A stretch of DNA of 64,000 nucleotides from Rhizobium sp. WYJ-E13 (GCF_018987265.1 NZ_CP076853.1:3058501-3122500), one strand, 5' to 3'; shown: positions 1 to 8,831, counted from the stretch's first letter. The notes: generated from the letters alone by a model not told the origin. Numbers and translations are program-made.

Positions 1-297
1 GATATTGCCGCAGTTCTGCGCATCGGTGACGATTGGCTCATCGACGAAGACCTGCAGGAAGAGATAGTCGACATCGGCACCAGGCCGCTGCGACCGCTTT
101 ACCACGGCCACCTTGGAGGTCAGCGGGTCCGCACCTCCCATGCCATCGATCTGTCGCGGATCGGGCGACCCCAGGGCGCGAAGCAGAAAGCCATCGCGAT
201 CTTCGGGCAGATCTTCCGCCAGGAAATAGCCGCCCTTGGACGTGCCGCCGCGCATCCACATGCAGCGTACGCCCTGCTGCGGAATGGCGTCAGACAT
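1..297 (-). CDS. galD: 4-oxalomesaconate tautomerase (GalD/PrpF family), 3' part missing
   Basis: The reverse-strand frame from the ATG at 297 runs off the window edge, so only about the first 99 residues are seen. The N-terminus carries the PrpF/GalD signature: a [13 protein letters not shown] segment at residues 12-24, then [13 protein letters not shown], and an NCGN motif at the edge. GalD-type enzymes convert the keto form of 4-oxalomesaconate to the enol form in gallate breakdown. The start overlaps the end of the upstream aldolase gene by 8 nt, so it is the distal gene of an operon with the GalB- and GalC-like genes. The family also contains 2-methylaconitate isomerases (PrpF), but the neighbours favour GalD. 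Confidence 0.8.
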   Translation of the reverse strand, partial: MSDAIPQQGVRCMWMRGGTSKGGYFLAEDLPEDRDGFLLRALGSPDPRQIDGMGGADPLTSKVAVVKRSQRPGADVDYLFLQVFVDEPIVTDAQNCGNI

Positions 298-961
298 ATT
301 TCAGCCCCTTCTCCGTGAGCCTTTCGCGCATCTTGTAGATGTCGAGCCCGAGTTCCCCTGCAGCAAGCCGCCGGCGCTTGTCTTCCTCCGCCGTAACACG
401 CTGTTCGGCCTTGCCGGCGACCTCGGCCGCCTCTTCCCGGCCCACGACGCAGACCCCATCATCATCGGCAACGATGACATCGCCTGGATTGACCAATACA
501 CCGGCGCAAACGACGGGAATATTGACCGAACCGAGCGTCTCCTTGACCGTGCCCTGCGCAAAAATCGCCTTGGACCAGACCGGAAAATTCATCGCCTTGA
601 GATCGGCGACGTCGCGCACGCCGGCATCGATGACGAGCCCGCGGCAGCCCCGCGCCATGGCAGACCTCGCCAGCAGATCACCGAAATAACCGTCCTCGCA
701 GGGACTGGTTGGCGCAAGCAGCAGAATGTCGCCCGCCTTGATCTGCTCGATTGCCACATGCAGCATCCAGTTGTCGCCGGGAGGCGCGGAGATGGTCACC
801 GCGCTCGCCGCGATCCTCGCGCCCGGATAGATCGGCCGCATGTAGCTCGCAAGCAGGCCCTTGCGGCCTTGCGCCTCATGCACTGTCGCCACTCCGCAGG
901 CAGCGAGGCGATCGATGACGGACTGCTCCGCCCGTGCGATGTTTTGAACGACGACACCCAT
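290..961 (-). CDS. galC: 4-carboxy-4-hydroxy-2-oxoadipate aldolase, RraA-like (GalC/LigK type)
   Basis: This 223-residue protein has the RraA/HMG-aldolase fold. It shows a substrate- and metal-binding block ([24 protein letters not shown] split over residues about 94-117) and the [13 protein letters not shown] segment typical of class II pyruvate aldolases of this family. Family members split 4-carboxy-4-hydroxy-2-oxoadipate into pyruvate and oxaloacetate and often decarboxylate oxaloacetate. Its ATG overlaps the stop of the GalB-like gene in a TGATG junction, and its own end overlaps the GalD-like start, so translation is probably coupled. Length is normal for the family. An RNase E regulator role for RraA-like proteins is unlikely in this setting. 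Confidence 0.85.
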   Translation of the reverse strand: MGVVVQNIARAEQSVIDRLAACGVATVHEAQGRKGLLASYMRPIYPGARIAASAVTISAPPGDNWMLHVAIEQIKAGDILLLAPTSPCEDGYFGDLLARSAMARGCRGLVIDAGVRDVADLKAMNFPVWSKAIFAQGTVKETLGSVNIPVVCAGVLVNPGDVIVADDDGVCVVGREEAAEVAGKAEQRVTAEEDKRRRLAAGELGLDIYKMRERLTEKGLKYV

Positions 962-1689
962 CAGAGTTCATCCACGGTGCGCGGGAAGACGGACTGGAAA
1001 CCCTCCGCATGTGTCGACTTGCGGCCCCCGGACTGTCCGCCGGAATTGCGCGTGAAGTGGTTGCCGCGATTTTCGGCGATGTTCTTGTAATAATGCCAGA
1101 GGTGTTCCTGCCCTTCCATGCACTGGATCGCCGCCCACTTCTTCTCCCAGACGGGCGAGATATCGAGGAAGACGTCGGGCTTCCATTCCATCTGTTCGGT
1201 CTGGTGCGGCTCGAAAAGATAGAGCTGCGGCGCACCCAGGATCTTCTCGCCGGGATTATGACCCCATGCCTGCGCAATCATCCGCGCCTCGAGTGCCACC
1301 TGCGTCGCATACATATGGTCGGTATTATAGGGATCCCATTTGGAATGGCTGAGCATGAATTCCGGCTGCACGGCGCGGATCACATCGACCAGCCGGAATT
1401 TTGCCTCCTGATCGACGACAAGCGGATAATCGCCGAGATCGAAGAACTGGATGTCGTGCGCTCCAAGTGCCTTGGCGGCATTCTCGGCCTCGACGCGACG
1501 CTCTGCCTTCACCTTTTCCAGCGTCATCCGGGCATTCTTCCAGAGCTTGGCGCTCTCGCCGCGTTCGCCATAGGACAGGCAGACAACGGTGACTTCATAG
1601 CCCTTTTCCTGATGCAGGGCGATCGCACCGCCGCAGCGCCAGACGAAATCTGCCGAATGAGCGCTGATGACCAAGGCCGTCTTTGCCAT
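961..1689 (-). CDS. galB: 4-oxalomesaconate hydratase (GalB-like, PIG-L fold)
   Basis: A 242-residue PIG-L/LmbE-fold zinc protein. The N-terminal [14 protein letters not shown] motif (His11, Asp14) replaces the AHPDD motif of deacetylases, and a [11 protein letters not shown] block supplies further metal ligands. GalB of the gallate pathway is a PIG-L-fold hydratase, not a deacetylase, and hydrates 4-oxalomesaconate enol to 4-carboxy-4-hydroxy-2-oxoadipate. The gene lies 3 nt after the dioxygenase gene and overlaps the aldolase gene by one base. The neighbours decide the assignment: without them it would be called only a PIG-L family deacetylase. Confidence 0.8.
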   Translation of the reverse strand: MAKTALVISAHSADFVWRCGGAIALHQEKGYEVTVVCLSYGERGESAKLWKNARMTLEKVKAERRVEAENAAKALGAHDIQFFDLGDYPLVVDQEAKFRLVDVIRAVQPEFMLSHSKWDPYNTDHMYATQVALEARMIAQAWGHNPGEKILGAPQLYLFEPHQTEQMEWKPDVFLDISPVWEKKWAAIQCMEGQEHLWHYYKNIAENRGNHFTRNSGGQSGGRKSTHAEGFQSVFPRTVDEL

Positions 1690-1692
1690 GAA

Positions 1693-2652
1693 CTAGTCCT
1701 TCCTCCCCACGGGGGGCGTGCCATGCGTATGAAATGTCTCGATCGTCTTCAGGCCCCAGGCCTGGCCCTTCTTGCGCTCGGTCTCCGTCCAGGTGACGGT
1801 CGGCCAATCGGGTCTCAGGATCAGCCGCGCCCCGGCATTGGCGAGCTCGACGCGATTGCCCGAGGGTTCCCAGACGTAGAGGAAGAAGGTGCCCTGGATT
1901 GCATGCTTGTGCGGGCCGGTTTCGATATGGACGCCGTTTTCGAGGAAGATATCTGCCGCGCGCAGAATGTCCTCGCGCTGATCGACGGCGTAAGTAACAT
2001 GGTGAAACCGCCCCCTCGCCCCGGTATGGTCCTCGGAATAGGCGATATCATAGGTCTTGTTGTTGACAGTGAACCAGCAACCGCCAAGCCTTCCGTTGTC
2101 GAGCAGGATCTGCTCCGTTACCCGGCTGCCGAGCGCCCTGATCATGAAATCACGGATCGCCCTGACATCGCTCGCAAGCAGGTTCAGATGGTCTAGCCGG
2201 CGCGGGCTGGCGCCGCGTCCATGATATCGTTGGGCAATATTCTTCAGCGCCGGGCGCTCACCTTCAGGCGCCTCGTAGACATGCGTGTCGTAATAGAGTT
2301 CGAAAATATGGCCGTCCGGATCAGTGAAGCGATAGGCATGGCCATGTCCCGCATCGCCTTCCACCCAGCCGATACCGCGGCCCATCTCCTCGATCACCTT
2401 TACCCGGCGCTCCAGGGCTTCCGGAGACGAAGTGCGATAGCCGACATGCCCGACACCAGTCGTATAGTGACGCACCAGCTTCAACGTATGGAATTCGTAA
2501 TCGTCGAAGGCACGCAGATAGGCGACGCCATCTTCGATCAGGCTGGGTGTAAGCCCATAGACCCGCGTGAAGAAATCGAGGCTTTGCTCGAAACGGTCGC
2601 TATAGAGCTCCACATGACCGAGATGGGCGACGTCAAAGCACGGCTCTGTCAT
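1693..2652 (-). CDS. type I (VOC) extradiol ring-cleavage dioxygenase
   Basis: A 319-residue two-domain vicinal-oxygen-chelate protein like catechol 2,3-dioxygenases. In the C-terminal catalytic domain the Fe(II) triad is visible: His155 (RRLDHLN), His217/218 (RFHHVTYAVD) and Glu269 (SGNRVEL). It is the first gene of an operon with GalB-, GalC- and GalD-like enzymes. These act on 4-oxalomesaconate, the direct product of gallate or 3-O-methylgallate cleavage. Known gallate dioxygenases belong to the unrelated LigB type, so a VOC enzyme here is unusual. No LigC or LigI homologue is present to feed 4,5-cleavage products of protocatechuate. Substrate is inferred, not shown. Confidence 0.8.
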   Translation of the reverse strand: MTEPCFDVAHLGHVELYSDRFEQSLDFFTRVYGLTPSLIEDGVAYLRAFDDYEFHTLKLVRHYTTGVGHVGYRTSSPEALERRVKVIEEMGRGIGWVEGDAGHGHAYRFTDPDGHIFELYYDTHVYEAPEGERPALKNIAQRYHGRGASPRRLDHLNLLASDVRAIRDFMIRALGSRVTEQILLDNGRLGGCWFTVNNKTYDIAYSEDHTGARGRFHHVTYAVDQREDILRAADIFLENGVHIETGPHKHAIQGTFFLYVWEPSGNRVELANAGARLILRPDWPTVTWTETERKKGQAWGLKTIETFHTHGTPPVGRKD

Positions 2653-3068
2653 GCAGCAATCCCCCGGCAGTGGCCTCGCCAGCCCTCAAAAATCTCATGA
2701 TGATCCTCCTCGCAGGCGAGCGCCTCCACGTTCGCTTGCCGTCGAAAACACTAGAAAGGTCGCCGGCAGCAGGCAATTTCGTTCTGCTGACGGGTCATAA
2801 GCTGAGGTTACAGATACCCATAGAAGCGGGCGGAAAGGACGGCCGCCAAAACTCCCTCCGGCGACCGCCCACCTCGGCCAGAAACTGTCGCGGGCAGGCT
2901 GCCTTCAGGCAGTTCAGCTCCTCTTTCCGCAGCCGGAATGCATACTGACTTCTCAAGAAACCCACTGAATTTCAGCATTTAACACGGAAATCGACTCATA
3001 ATGATTGAATTTGGCTTTATAATGTATACATTTTGAAGATGCGGAGGAGCATCGAAGGGAGCGATGAA
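2653..3068. promoter_or_regulatory. divergent promoter region of the aromatic operon and the MetF-like gene
   Basis: This 416-bp gap separates two divergent units and contains no convincing gene. It becomes AT-rich near 2970-3035. A perfect 12-bp palindrome AATGTATACATT lies at 3021-3032, 37 bp before the MetF-like ATG. Its TGTATACA core resembles operators of FCD-type GntR regulators, although the adjacent regulator is of LysR type. No LysR T-N11-A box was established by eye. Confidence 0.5.
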
Positions 3069-3989
3069 ATGGCCTTACTGAATTTCGCCGGCAAGTCGAG
3101 AGGGCACGCTCCGGAGCCGGAATTCGCGGACATAATCGAGGGTTGGTCAATCGAGGTCATGCCGCGCACGGCCGCTAAGATCGATGATTTCCGCGCGCTT
3201 CTGCCGATCGGGACGCGTGTCTATATCGCCCACCTCGACGGCACCCCCATCGAGGACATGGTTGCAACAGCAAGACGGCTGAACGCACAGGGTTTTCCAG
3301 TCATGCCGCACATCCCGGCTCGCAGCATTCCTGATATCAGCACATTGGCAGACTGGCTCGAACGCTACCGCAGTGAAGCCGACGTCCGCCAGGCGCTGCT
3401 GCTCGGTGGCGGCAGGACCACCCCCATAGGCGATTTTCACAGCTCGATGCAATTGATCGAGACTGGCCTTTTCGATCATCACGGCTTCACGCATCTGCAT
3501 TTTGCCGGGCATCCGGAAGGCAGCCGCGCTGTCGATCCGGATGGATCGACAGCGCTTGCCGATCGGGCACTGCTCTGGAAGCAGGATTTCGCTTCGCGCA
3601 CCGAAGCGAAGCTCGCCCTCACCACCCAGTTTACCTTCGAGCCGCAACCCCTGATCGATTGGGCGGAGCGCATTCAGGAGGCCGGTGTCACCATGCCTAT
3701 CCATGTCGGCATTGCAGGCCCGGCACAGCTGCAAACGTTGATAAAATACGCGATCTCCTGCGGCATCGGTCCATCCATGAAGGTGCTGCAAAAGCGCGCC
3801 ATGGACATAACCAAGCTGCTGCTCCCCTATGAGCCAACGGAACTCGTCGCTGCCCTTGCCGATCACAAGGCAAGAAGGCCTGAAAGCCTCATCAGCCGGT
3901 TACACATCTTCCCGCTCGGCGGCATTCAGGTGGCAACAGACTGGATGAACAAGCACCGTTCCGTCGAAACACCTATTGCGCTACCCTGA
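3069..3989 (+). CDS. methylenetetrahydrofolate reductase-like protein (MetF family)
   Basis: About 306 residues from the ATG at 3069, which follows an AAGGGAG ribosome site; an in-frame TTG at 3033 is less likely. The protein has the MetF TIM-barrel features: an early EVMPRT strand, LLLGGGRTTPIGDFHSS in the middle, HLHFAGHPEG at about 145-155, and a late QFTFEPQPLIDW followed by PIHVGIAGP. MetF reduces methylene-THF with a flavin cofactor. Beside an aromatic ring-cleavage operon, such proteins commonly recycle methyl-THF formed by tetrahydrofolate-dependent O-demethylation of vanillate or syringate. No demethylase gene (LigM/DesA type) is in view, so this link is inferred. The stop overlaps the next ATG region (TGATG). 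Confidence 0.8.
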   Translation: MALLNFAGKSRGHAPEPEFADIIEGWSIEVMPRTAAKIDDFRALLPIGTRVYIAHLDGTPIEDMVATARRLNAQGFPVMPHIPARSIPDISTLADWLERYRSEADVRQALLLGGGRTTPIGDFHSSMQLIETGLFDHHGFTHLHFAGHPEGSRAVDPDGSTALADRALLWKQDFASRTEAKLALTTQFTFEPQPLIDWAERIQEAGVTMPIHVGIAGPAQLQTLIKYAISCGIGPSMKVLQKRAMDITKLLLPYEPTELVAALADHKARRPESLISRLHIFPLGGIQVATDWMNKHRSVETPIALP

Positions 3990-4021
3990 TGCGGCCCGGC
4001 AGCGGGCTTTCAGGAAGAGCC

Positions 4022-5218
4022 ATGCCGACGCCACTCCACCCAAATCTGCGCCATATCAGGCTATTCGTCGCCTGCGCCGAGACCGGCTCGCTGACCTCGG
4101 CCGCAATCACCCTCGGCATCACCCAGCCGGCAGCCTCGCAGGCCCTTCGGCGACTGGAGGAGTTGCTGAACGCAACTCTTATCGAACGTGATACCATGGC
4201 GTTGACGGCGGAAGGGAAAGTCGTCCTGAAGCGGTTCGGCCGCCTCAGTGATCTCATCCGCCAAGCCTGCGCGCCCATGGCAAAAGCGGCAATCGACACT
4301 ATCGAGACGCGTCTGACGTGGCCGCACCTTCATGCCATCACGGGTTTTGCCGAGCATGGCAGCTTCAGCGCCGCAGCCCGAATGCTCTCACTATCAGAAC
4401 CAGCCATACAGCGCGCCGCCCGCGAAGCCGAAGCCATGATGGGCATTTCCCTCTTCGAAAATTCCGGCAGGAATGTTCGTCTGACCACCATGGGTCTTTC
4501 CGCCGCCCGCTGGCTCGGCCTGGCACTTTCCGAATTCGAAAGCCTGCGTGACGAACTCCTGGAGGCTCACAACCACTATGCCGGTCGTATTTCGATCGGT
4601 ACCCTCCCGCTGACGCGCACGTTCCTCGTGCCCGACGTGATCGCCGTTCTCGCCAGCCGCTATCCGCATGCGCGTTTCGAAATCATGGAGGGCAGTTATG
4701 AAGTCCTGATCGACGATCTCGATCGCGGCCGTATCGATGTCCTCGTCGGCGCACTGCGCAGGAGCCTTGTCTCCAAGACCCTGTATCAGGAACCGCTCTT
4801 CGATTTCGAACTCAGCATCGTCGGACGCGCCAACCATCCGCTGAAGCGGCGTCGAGAGATCACCCCGGACGACCTCGCAGACTATCCCTGGATCGTCGCC
4901 CGGCGGGACACGCCTTCGCGTGAGACCTTCAACGCCATGGCTGCAACCTTTCCCGCAGGCAAACCTGCACGCCAGAGCGTCGAAACCGGCTCGCTCAATG
5001 CGATCAGGGGCGTGCTCCTGAAATCCGATCATCTCGCCCTGCTCTCTCGCCATCAGATCCGCTATGAACTGGAGGCAGGCTTCCTCTCGGCGATCGATTA
5101 TCCGCTGCCGGATTCCCGTCGCCCCGTCGGCGTCACATTGCGCCGCCACTGGCTGCCGACAGCCCTTCAGGCTGAATTTCTGGCCCTGCTGAGGGAGCAT
5201 TCGATAGGGCTGGATTGA
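4022..5218 (+). CDS. LysR-type regulator with two tandem HTH domains
   Basis: The preferred start is the ATG at 4022 after AGGAAG; an upstream in-frame ATG at 3989 overlaps the MetF-like stop as TGATG and cannot be excluded. The protein has a normal LysR winged helix (residues about 10-68: FVACAETGSLTSAAITLGITQPAASQ). A second copy follows at about 100-158 (ITGFAEHGSFSAAARMLSLSEPAIQ) before a standard effector-binding domain starting near RISIGTLPL. At about 398 residues it is roughly 90 longer than usual LysR proteins, explained by the extra HTH. It probably controls the divergent aromatic operon and the MetF-like gene; the effector is unknown. Confidence 0.85.
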   Translation: MPTPLHPNLRHIRLFVACAETGSLTSAAITLGITQPAASQALRRLEELLNATLIERDTMALTAEGKVVLKRFGRLSDLIRQACAPMAKAAIDTIETRLTWPHLHAITGFAEHGSFSAAARMLSLSEPAIQRAAREAEAMMGISLFENSGRNVRLTTMGLSAARWLGLALSEFESLRDELLEAHNHYAGRISIGTLPLTRTFLVPDVIAVLASRYPHARFEIMEGSYEVLIDDLDRGRIDVLVGALRRSLVSKTLYQEPLFDFELSIVGRANHPLKRRREITPDDLADYPWIVARRDTPSRETFNAMAATFPAGKPARQSVETGSLNAIRGVLLKSDHLALLSRHQIRYELEAGFLSAIDYPLPDSRRPVGVTLRRHWLPTALQAEFLALLREHSIGLD

Positions 5219-5320
5219 TATTTAGCGTCACTCTTCGGAGCCCCTTGCCGTGCTTTCCAAGCTTCCGGCAAGCAACGCAACACAATATGCTGCGGCATCT
5301 GACTCTCTGAGAACCTGCAT

Positions 5321-6274
5321 ATGAGCCAAGAAAAATACCGCGTGCTCGTAACGAGTAACGCGCTGGCGAAGCCTGCTTGCGAAAGATTGGAACAATCTGG
5401 CATCTCACTCGAATTCACCAATGCGGCGCCGGACGAGCAGGCTCTGCTCGAAGCCGTCAGCAAGGGACCAATCCACGCAATCCTGCTGCGCGGCAACCCG
5501 CCGATCACGCGCCGGCTCATCGAAGCGGCGACGTCTCTGAAGATCATCGCCAAGCACGGCGCCGGCATCGACAGCGTCGACCTGCAAGCCGCCCGCGATG
5601 CCGGTGTCGCCGTTACGACCGCCGGGGAGGCCGGCGCCGGTGCGGTCGCGGAACTGGCTCTCTCGATGATCATGGCTCTGGGCCGCGACTTACCCCGGCT
5701 GACGGATCGCATACGGAGCGGCGATTGGGATCGCAGCGGATATCAGGGCCGCGAACTTGCGAGCAGAACACTCGGCATCATTGGCCTCGGCCTTATCGGC
5801 GGACGGCTTGCGACAATGGCCCATGCGCTGGGCATGAAGGTGATCGCCGCAAGGCCGGGCGGCACACCGCGAACGGAAGGGTTCCCCGTCACTGCTGTTG
5901 CCTTCGAGGAGTTCCTGCAAACGGCCGATATCGTCAGTCTCCATTGCCCCGCAACGCCGGAGACATCGGGCCTCATCGACGCAACAGCGATCGGCCGGAT
6001 GAAAGCCGGCGCGCTGCTTATCAATACTGCCCGCGGCGCATTGGTGGATGAGGCAGCCGTTGCCGCAGCACTGCATTCCGGCAAACTTGCGGGGGCTGCT
6101 TTCGACACTTTCTCGGAAGAGCCGATCAATCCGGAAAATCCGCTGCTGAAAGCGCCTAACGTCATCCTGACGCCGCACATCGCTTCACAGACGGCTGCGG
6201 CTGTCGAGCGGACAGGGCTTCAGACGGCAGATAACATCATTGCCGCACTGCTTGGAACGGAAACCACATTCTGA
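5321..6274 (+). CDS. NAD-dependent D-2-hydroxyacid dehydrogenase
   Basis: This 317-residue protein matches the phosphoglycerate dehydrogenase/glyoxylate reductase superfamily. The Rossmann glycine motif TLGIIGLGLIGG lies at about 149-160, LINTARGALVDE at about 234-245, and the catalytic histidine is in LTPHIASQT near the C-terminus. The N-terminal substrate domain has the usual HGAGIDSVD segment. There is no ACT domain, so it is not a regulated SerA. The gene stands alone 102 bp after the tandem-HTH regulator and converges with the following operon. Its substrate, possibly a 2-ketoacid from either neighbouring pathway, cannot be read from sequence. Confidence 0.85.
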   Translation: MSQEKYRVLVTSNALAKPACERLEQSGISLEFTNAAPDEQALLEAVSKGPIHAILLRGNPPITRRLIEAATSLKIIAKHGAGIDSVDLQAARDAGVAVTTAGEAGAGAVAELALSMIMALGRDLPRLTDRIRSGDWDRSGYQGRELASRTLGIIGLGLIGGRLATMAHALGMKVIAARPGGTPRTEGFPVTAVAFEEFLQTADIVSLHCPATPETSGLIDATAIGRMKAGALLINTARGALVDEAAVAAALHSGKLAGAAFDTFSEEPINPENPLLKAPNVILTPHIASQTAAAVERTGLQTADNIIAALLGTETTF

Positions 6275-6315
6275 ACACGAATGGCTTCCCGCTCGACCGC
6301 GAGGAGCCGTGTTCG

Positions 6316-7242
6316 TCAGATGGGTGCACGCGGATCATGCCGCGCGAGACGGCGCAGCAGATAATCGACCTCGGCGCGCGCCGTGGTGCTGAGCGCGCTT
6401 CCTGGCTTGCGCTGCGCGTCCGAGGTGATGACACCCCGGCGCATGAGAACATGCTTGCGTACGGCGAGACCGACGCCGAGCTGCTGCTCATAACGGATCA
6501 GCGGCAGATGCGCGTCGAAGAGATCGTGCGCTTCGTCGCGTTTGCCGGCAGCGAAAAGGCCGACCAGCTCGACTAGCATGTCGGGGAAGCCGTAACCGGT
6601 CATGGCGCCATCTGCACCGCGCTCCGGTTCGAAATCGAGGAACATGCCGCCATTGCCGCAAAGGATCGAGAAGGAACGCAAATCGCCGGCTTTCTGCATG
6701 GCGCGCAGCTTCGAAATCTTCTCCAGCCCCGGCCAGTCCTCATGCTTGAGCATGACGCAGGAAGGATGATCGGAGATGATCTTGGCAATCACGCTGGCTG
6801 ACATGACGACCGTCAGCGTCAGCGGATAATCCTGCAGCACGAAGGGAACATCCGTGCCGACTGCCTCGACTGCCTGCGCGAAATACTGGATGATCTGCTC
6901 GTCGGTGCGCAGCGCTGGCGTCGGCGCGATCATGACGCCGGCAGCCCCCATGTCCATCGCATCGCGGGCGAGCGAGCGCATTGCCGCAAAGCCCGGCGCC
7001 GAGACGCCGACGACGACGGGCACCCTTGAGCGGCCGACGACCTGGCGGATGATCGCCCGCGATTCCGCAGGCTCCAGCTTCGGCGCTTCGCCCATGATGC
7101 CGAGGATCGTCATGCCGGTGACGCCGCTATCCTGATAGAAATCGGTCAGCCGGTCGATCGATGGCGTGTCCAAGGTACCATCGGGCAGGAATGGCGTGGT
7201 TGCGATTGCATAGACGCCCTTCGCGTCAATTCCGAAGCTCAT
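6316..7242 (-). CDS. dihydrodipicolinate synthase-family aldolase/lyase
   Basis: The chosen ATG at 7242 overlaps the stop of the upstream RraA-like gene (ATGA), giving 308 residues. The protein begins with GVYAIATTPFLPDGTLD and has the class I lyase residues: Tyr139 in LQDYP and the Schiff-base Lys166 in CVMLKHED. The GIMGEAPKL segment replaces the usual GTTGE. The family uses pyruvate or related 2-keto acids to make or split C-C bonds; lysine biosynthesis is unlikely given the catabolic surroundings. It is the last gene of a three-gene minus-strand operon with an RraA-like protein and an SDR. The true substrate is unknown, possibly a 2-keto-3-deoxy acid. Confidence 0.8.
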   Translation of the reverse strand: MSFGIDAKGVYAIATTPFLPDGTLDTPSIDRLTDFYQDSGVTGMTILGIMGEAPKLEPAESRAIIRQVVGRSRVPVVVGVSAPGFAAMRSLARDAMDMGAAGVMIAPTPALRTDEQIIQYFAQAVEAVGTDVPFVLQDYPLTLTVVMSASVIAKIISDHPSCVMLKHEDWPGLEKISKLRAMQKAGDLRSFSILCGNGGMFLDFEPERGADGAMTGYGFPDMLVELVGLFAAGKRDEAHDLFDAHLPLIRYEQQLGVGLAVRKHVLMRRGVITSDAQRKPGSALSTTARAEVDYLLRRLARHDPRAPI

Positions 7243-7946
7243 TGTGCATCCTTCCACGCCTGATAGCGCGCCTTCGTTTCCGCGTTCATGGGATAGAGAC
7301 CGGGAAGCGGCACGCCCCGGTCGATTTCGGTCATGATCCAGCCTTCCATGCGCTCCTGCTCCGGCGCTTCGGCAAGCACGGCATCGAGTAGGGCGGCCGG
7401 GATGAGCACAGCGCCGTCCTTGTCGGCAACGACGATATCGCCGGGGAAAACCGCGACACCGCCGCAGGCGATCGGCTGCTGCCAGCCGACGAAGGTCAGC
7501 CCTGCGACGGAAGGCGGCGCCGCCATGCCGTCGCACCAGACAGGCAAGCCGCTACCAAGCACGCCTTCGAGATCGCGCACGACACCATCACTGACCAAGG
7601 CGGCCACCTTACGCCTCATCATCCGGGCACAGAGGATATCGCCGAATATACCGGCATCCTGCACGCCCATGGCATCGACAACGGCAATACAGCCCTCCGG
7701 CATGTCCTCGATTGCCGCGCGCGTGGATATCGGCGAAGCCCAGCTTTCGGGCGTTGCCAGATCCTCACGCGCCGGCACGAAACGCAGCGTGAAGGCAGGA
7801 CCGACCAGTCGTTCCTGACCAGGCTTCAACGGCTTGGTGCCGCGCATCCAGACATTCCTGAGCCCCTTTTTCAGGAGCACGGTCGTCAATGTCGCGGTGG
7901 AGACGCCCTTCAGGATTTCGATGGCGGCTGGATCGAGAGACATCAT
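7239..7946 (-). CDS. RraA-family aldolase-like protein
   Basis: A 235-residue RraA/HMG-aldolase-like protein. It contains GIFGDILCARMMRRKVAALVSDGVVRD, with the family's conserved Arg-Asp pair, and FPGDIVVADKDGAVLIP near the C-terminus. It has the extended N-terminus (GPAFTLRFVPAREDL) of the catabolic subgroup, which differs from the GalC-like protein at 290-961. Two adjacent ATG codons (7946, 7943) could start it. It overlaps the lyase gene by 4 nt and follows the SDR gene by 6 nt, so the three are co-transcribed. Members of the group act as 2-oxo-acid aldolases or hydrolyases; the exact reaction is not predictable here. Confidence 0.75.
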   Translation of the reverse strand: MMSLDPAAIEILKGVSTATLTTVLLKKGLRNVWMRGTKPLKPGQERLVGPAFTLRFVPAREDLATPESWASPISTRAAIEDMPEGCIAVVDAMGVQDAGIFGDILCARMMRRKVAALVSDGVVRDLEGVLGSGLPVWCDGMAAPPSVAGLTFVGWQQPIACGGVAVFPGDIVVADKDGAVLIPAALLDAVLAEAPEQERMEGWIMTEIDRGVPLPGLYPMNAETKARYQAWKDAQ

Positions 7947-7952
7947 TGCACC

Positions 7953-8732
7953 TCATATGCTCTGGATGAGGCCGCCGTCGATGCGAATGACGGAGCCGGT
8001 AATATAGGATGCGCGTGGGCTGGCGAGAAAAGCAACTGTGTCGCCATATTCCTCAGGCCGGCCGTAGCGCCCAACCGGGATAGAGGCCGTACTTTCCGCC
8101 GTAACCTCCTCTACGGGCCGGTTCTCTCGCTTTGCCTTCTGTTCATCGAGGAAGGTAATCCGCCCGGTTGCGATGCGGCCCGGCAGCACGATGTTGGCGG
8201 TGATTCCGTCGCGGCCGACTTCGCGAGCAAGCGTCTTTGACCAGCCGACCAGCGCCAAGCGCAGGCTGTTGGAGATGCCGAGATTGGGGATCGGCGCTAC
8301 GACGCCTGATGATGTTGACGTGACGACGCGGCCCCAGCCCCGCGCCTTCATGCCCGGCAGGACGGCATCCGTTACGGCAATCACCGAACGCACCATCATG
8401 TCGAAATAATTGGACCAGGTCTCCGCCGCCTGGCCGGAAGCCGGCGTCGGTGGCGGTCCGCCCGTATTGTTGACGAGGATATCGACCGGTCCGAAGGTCC
8501 CGGCGATCAAAGCCAGCCTCGTCTCGATGAGGGCGAGATCGGCGATATCCCAGCCGATGGCGAGCGCCTTGCCCCCTGCGGAAACGATAGCTTCCGCCGT
8601 CTTCGCGGCAGCGGCTTCGTCGATATCGGCAACGGCGACGCGAGCGCCTTCCGCAGCCAGCGAGCGGGCAATCGCCCCACCCAGTCCGCCACCCGCGCCG
8701 AACACCAGCGCGGTCTTTCCATTCAATTGCAT
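7953..8732 (-). CDS. atypical SDR-family oxidoreductase lacking the catalytic tyrosine
   Basis: A classical Rossmann fold is clear: GAGGGLGGAIA near the N-terminus, DIDEA after the second strand and NNTGG. The Ser-Tyr-Lys region reads SSGVVAPIPNLGISNSLRLALVGWSKTLA, where the usual YxxxK has no tyrosine and an SNSLR motif takes its place. This is the known BKR-like subgroup with an incomplete catalytic tetrad, so the chemistry may differ from ordinary dehydrogenases. The ATG at 8732 is preferred over a TTG at 8738. It is the first gene of the SDR-RraA-lyase operon, divergent from a LysR regulator 99 bp away. Confidence 0.8.
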   Translation of the reverse strand: MQLNGKTALVFGAGGGLGGAIARSLAAEGARVAVADIDEAAAAKTAEAIVSAGGKALAIGWDIADLALIETRLALIAGTFGPVDILVNNTGGPPPTPASGQAAETWSNYFDMMVRSVIAVTDAVLPGMKARGWGRVVTSTSSGVVAPIPNLGISNSLRLALVGWSKTLAREVGRDGITANIVLPGRIATGRITFLDEQKAKRENRPVEEVTAESTASIPVGRYGRPEEYGDTVAFLASPRASYITGSVIRIDGGLIQSI

Positions 8733-8831
8733 GTCCAAGGCAGATACTCCGGTTTCGCTCCCATTATGGCGATCCCAAGAAGAAGAAAAATCTCGCTTTT
8801 TATGATTTCAGAAGATAGAAAAACTATTCTT

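Noticed and set aside
934..2196. A 420-codon plus-strand open frame opposite the galB and dioxygenase genes
   Set aside because: It is the high-GC mirror of the two real genes, whose translations carry intact catalytic motifs; the mirror protein resembles nothing.
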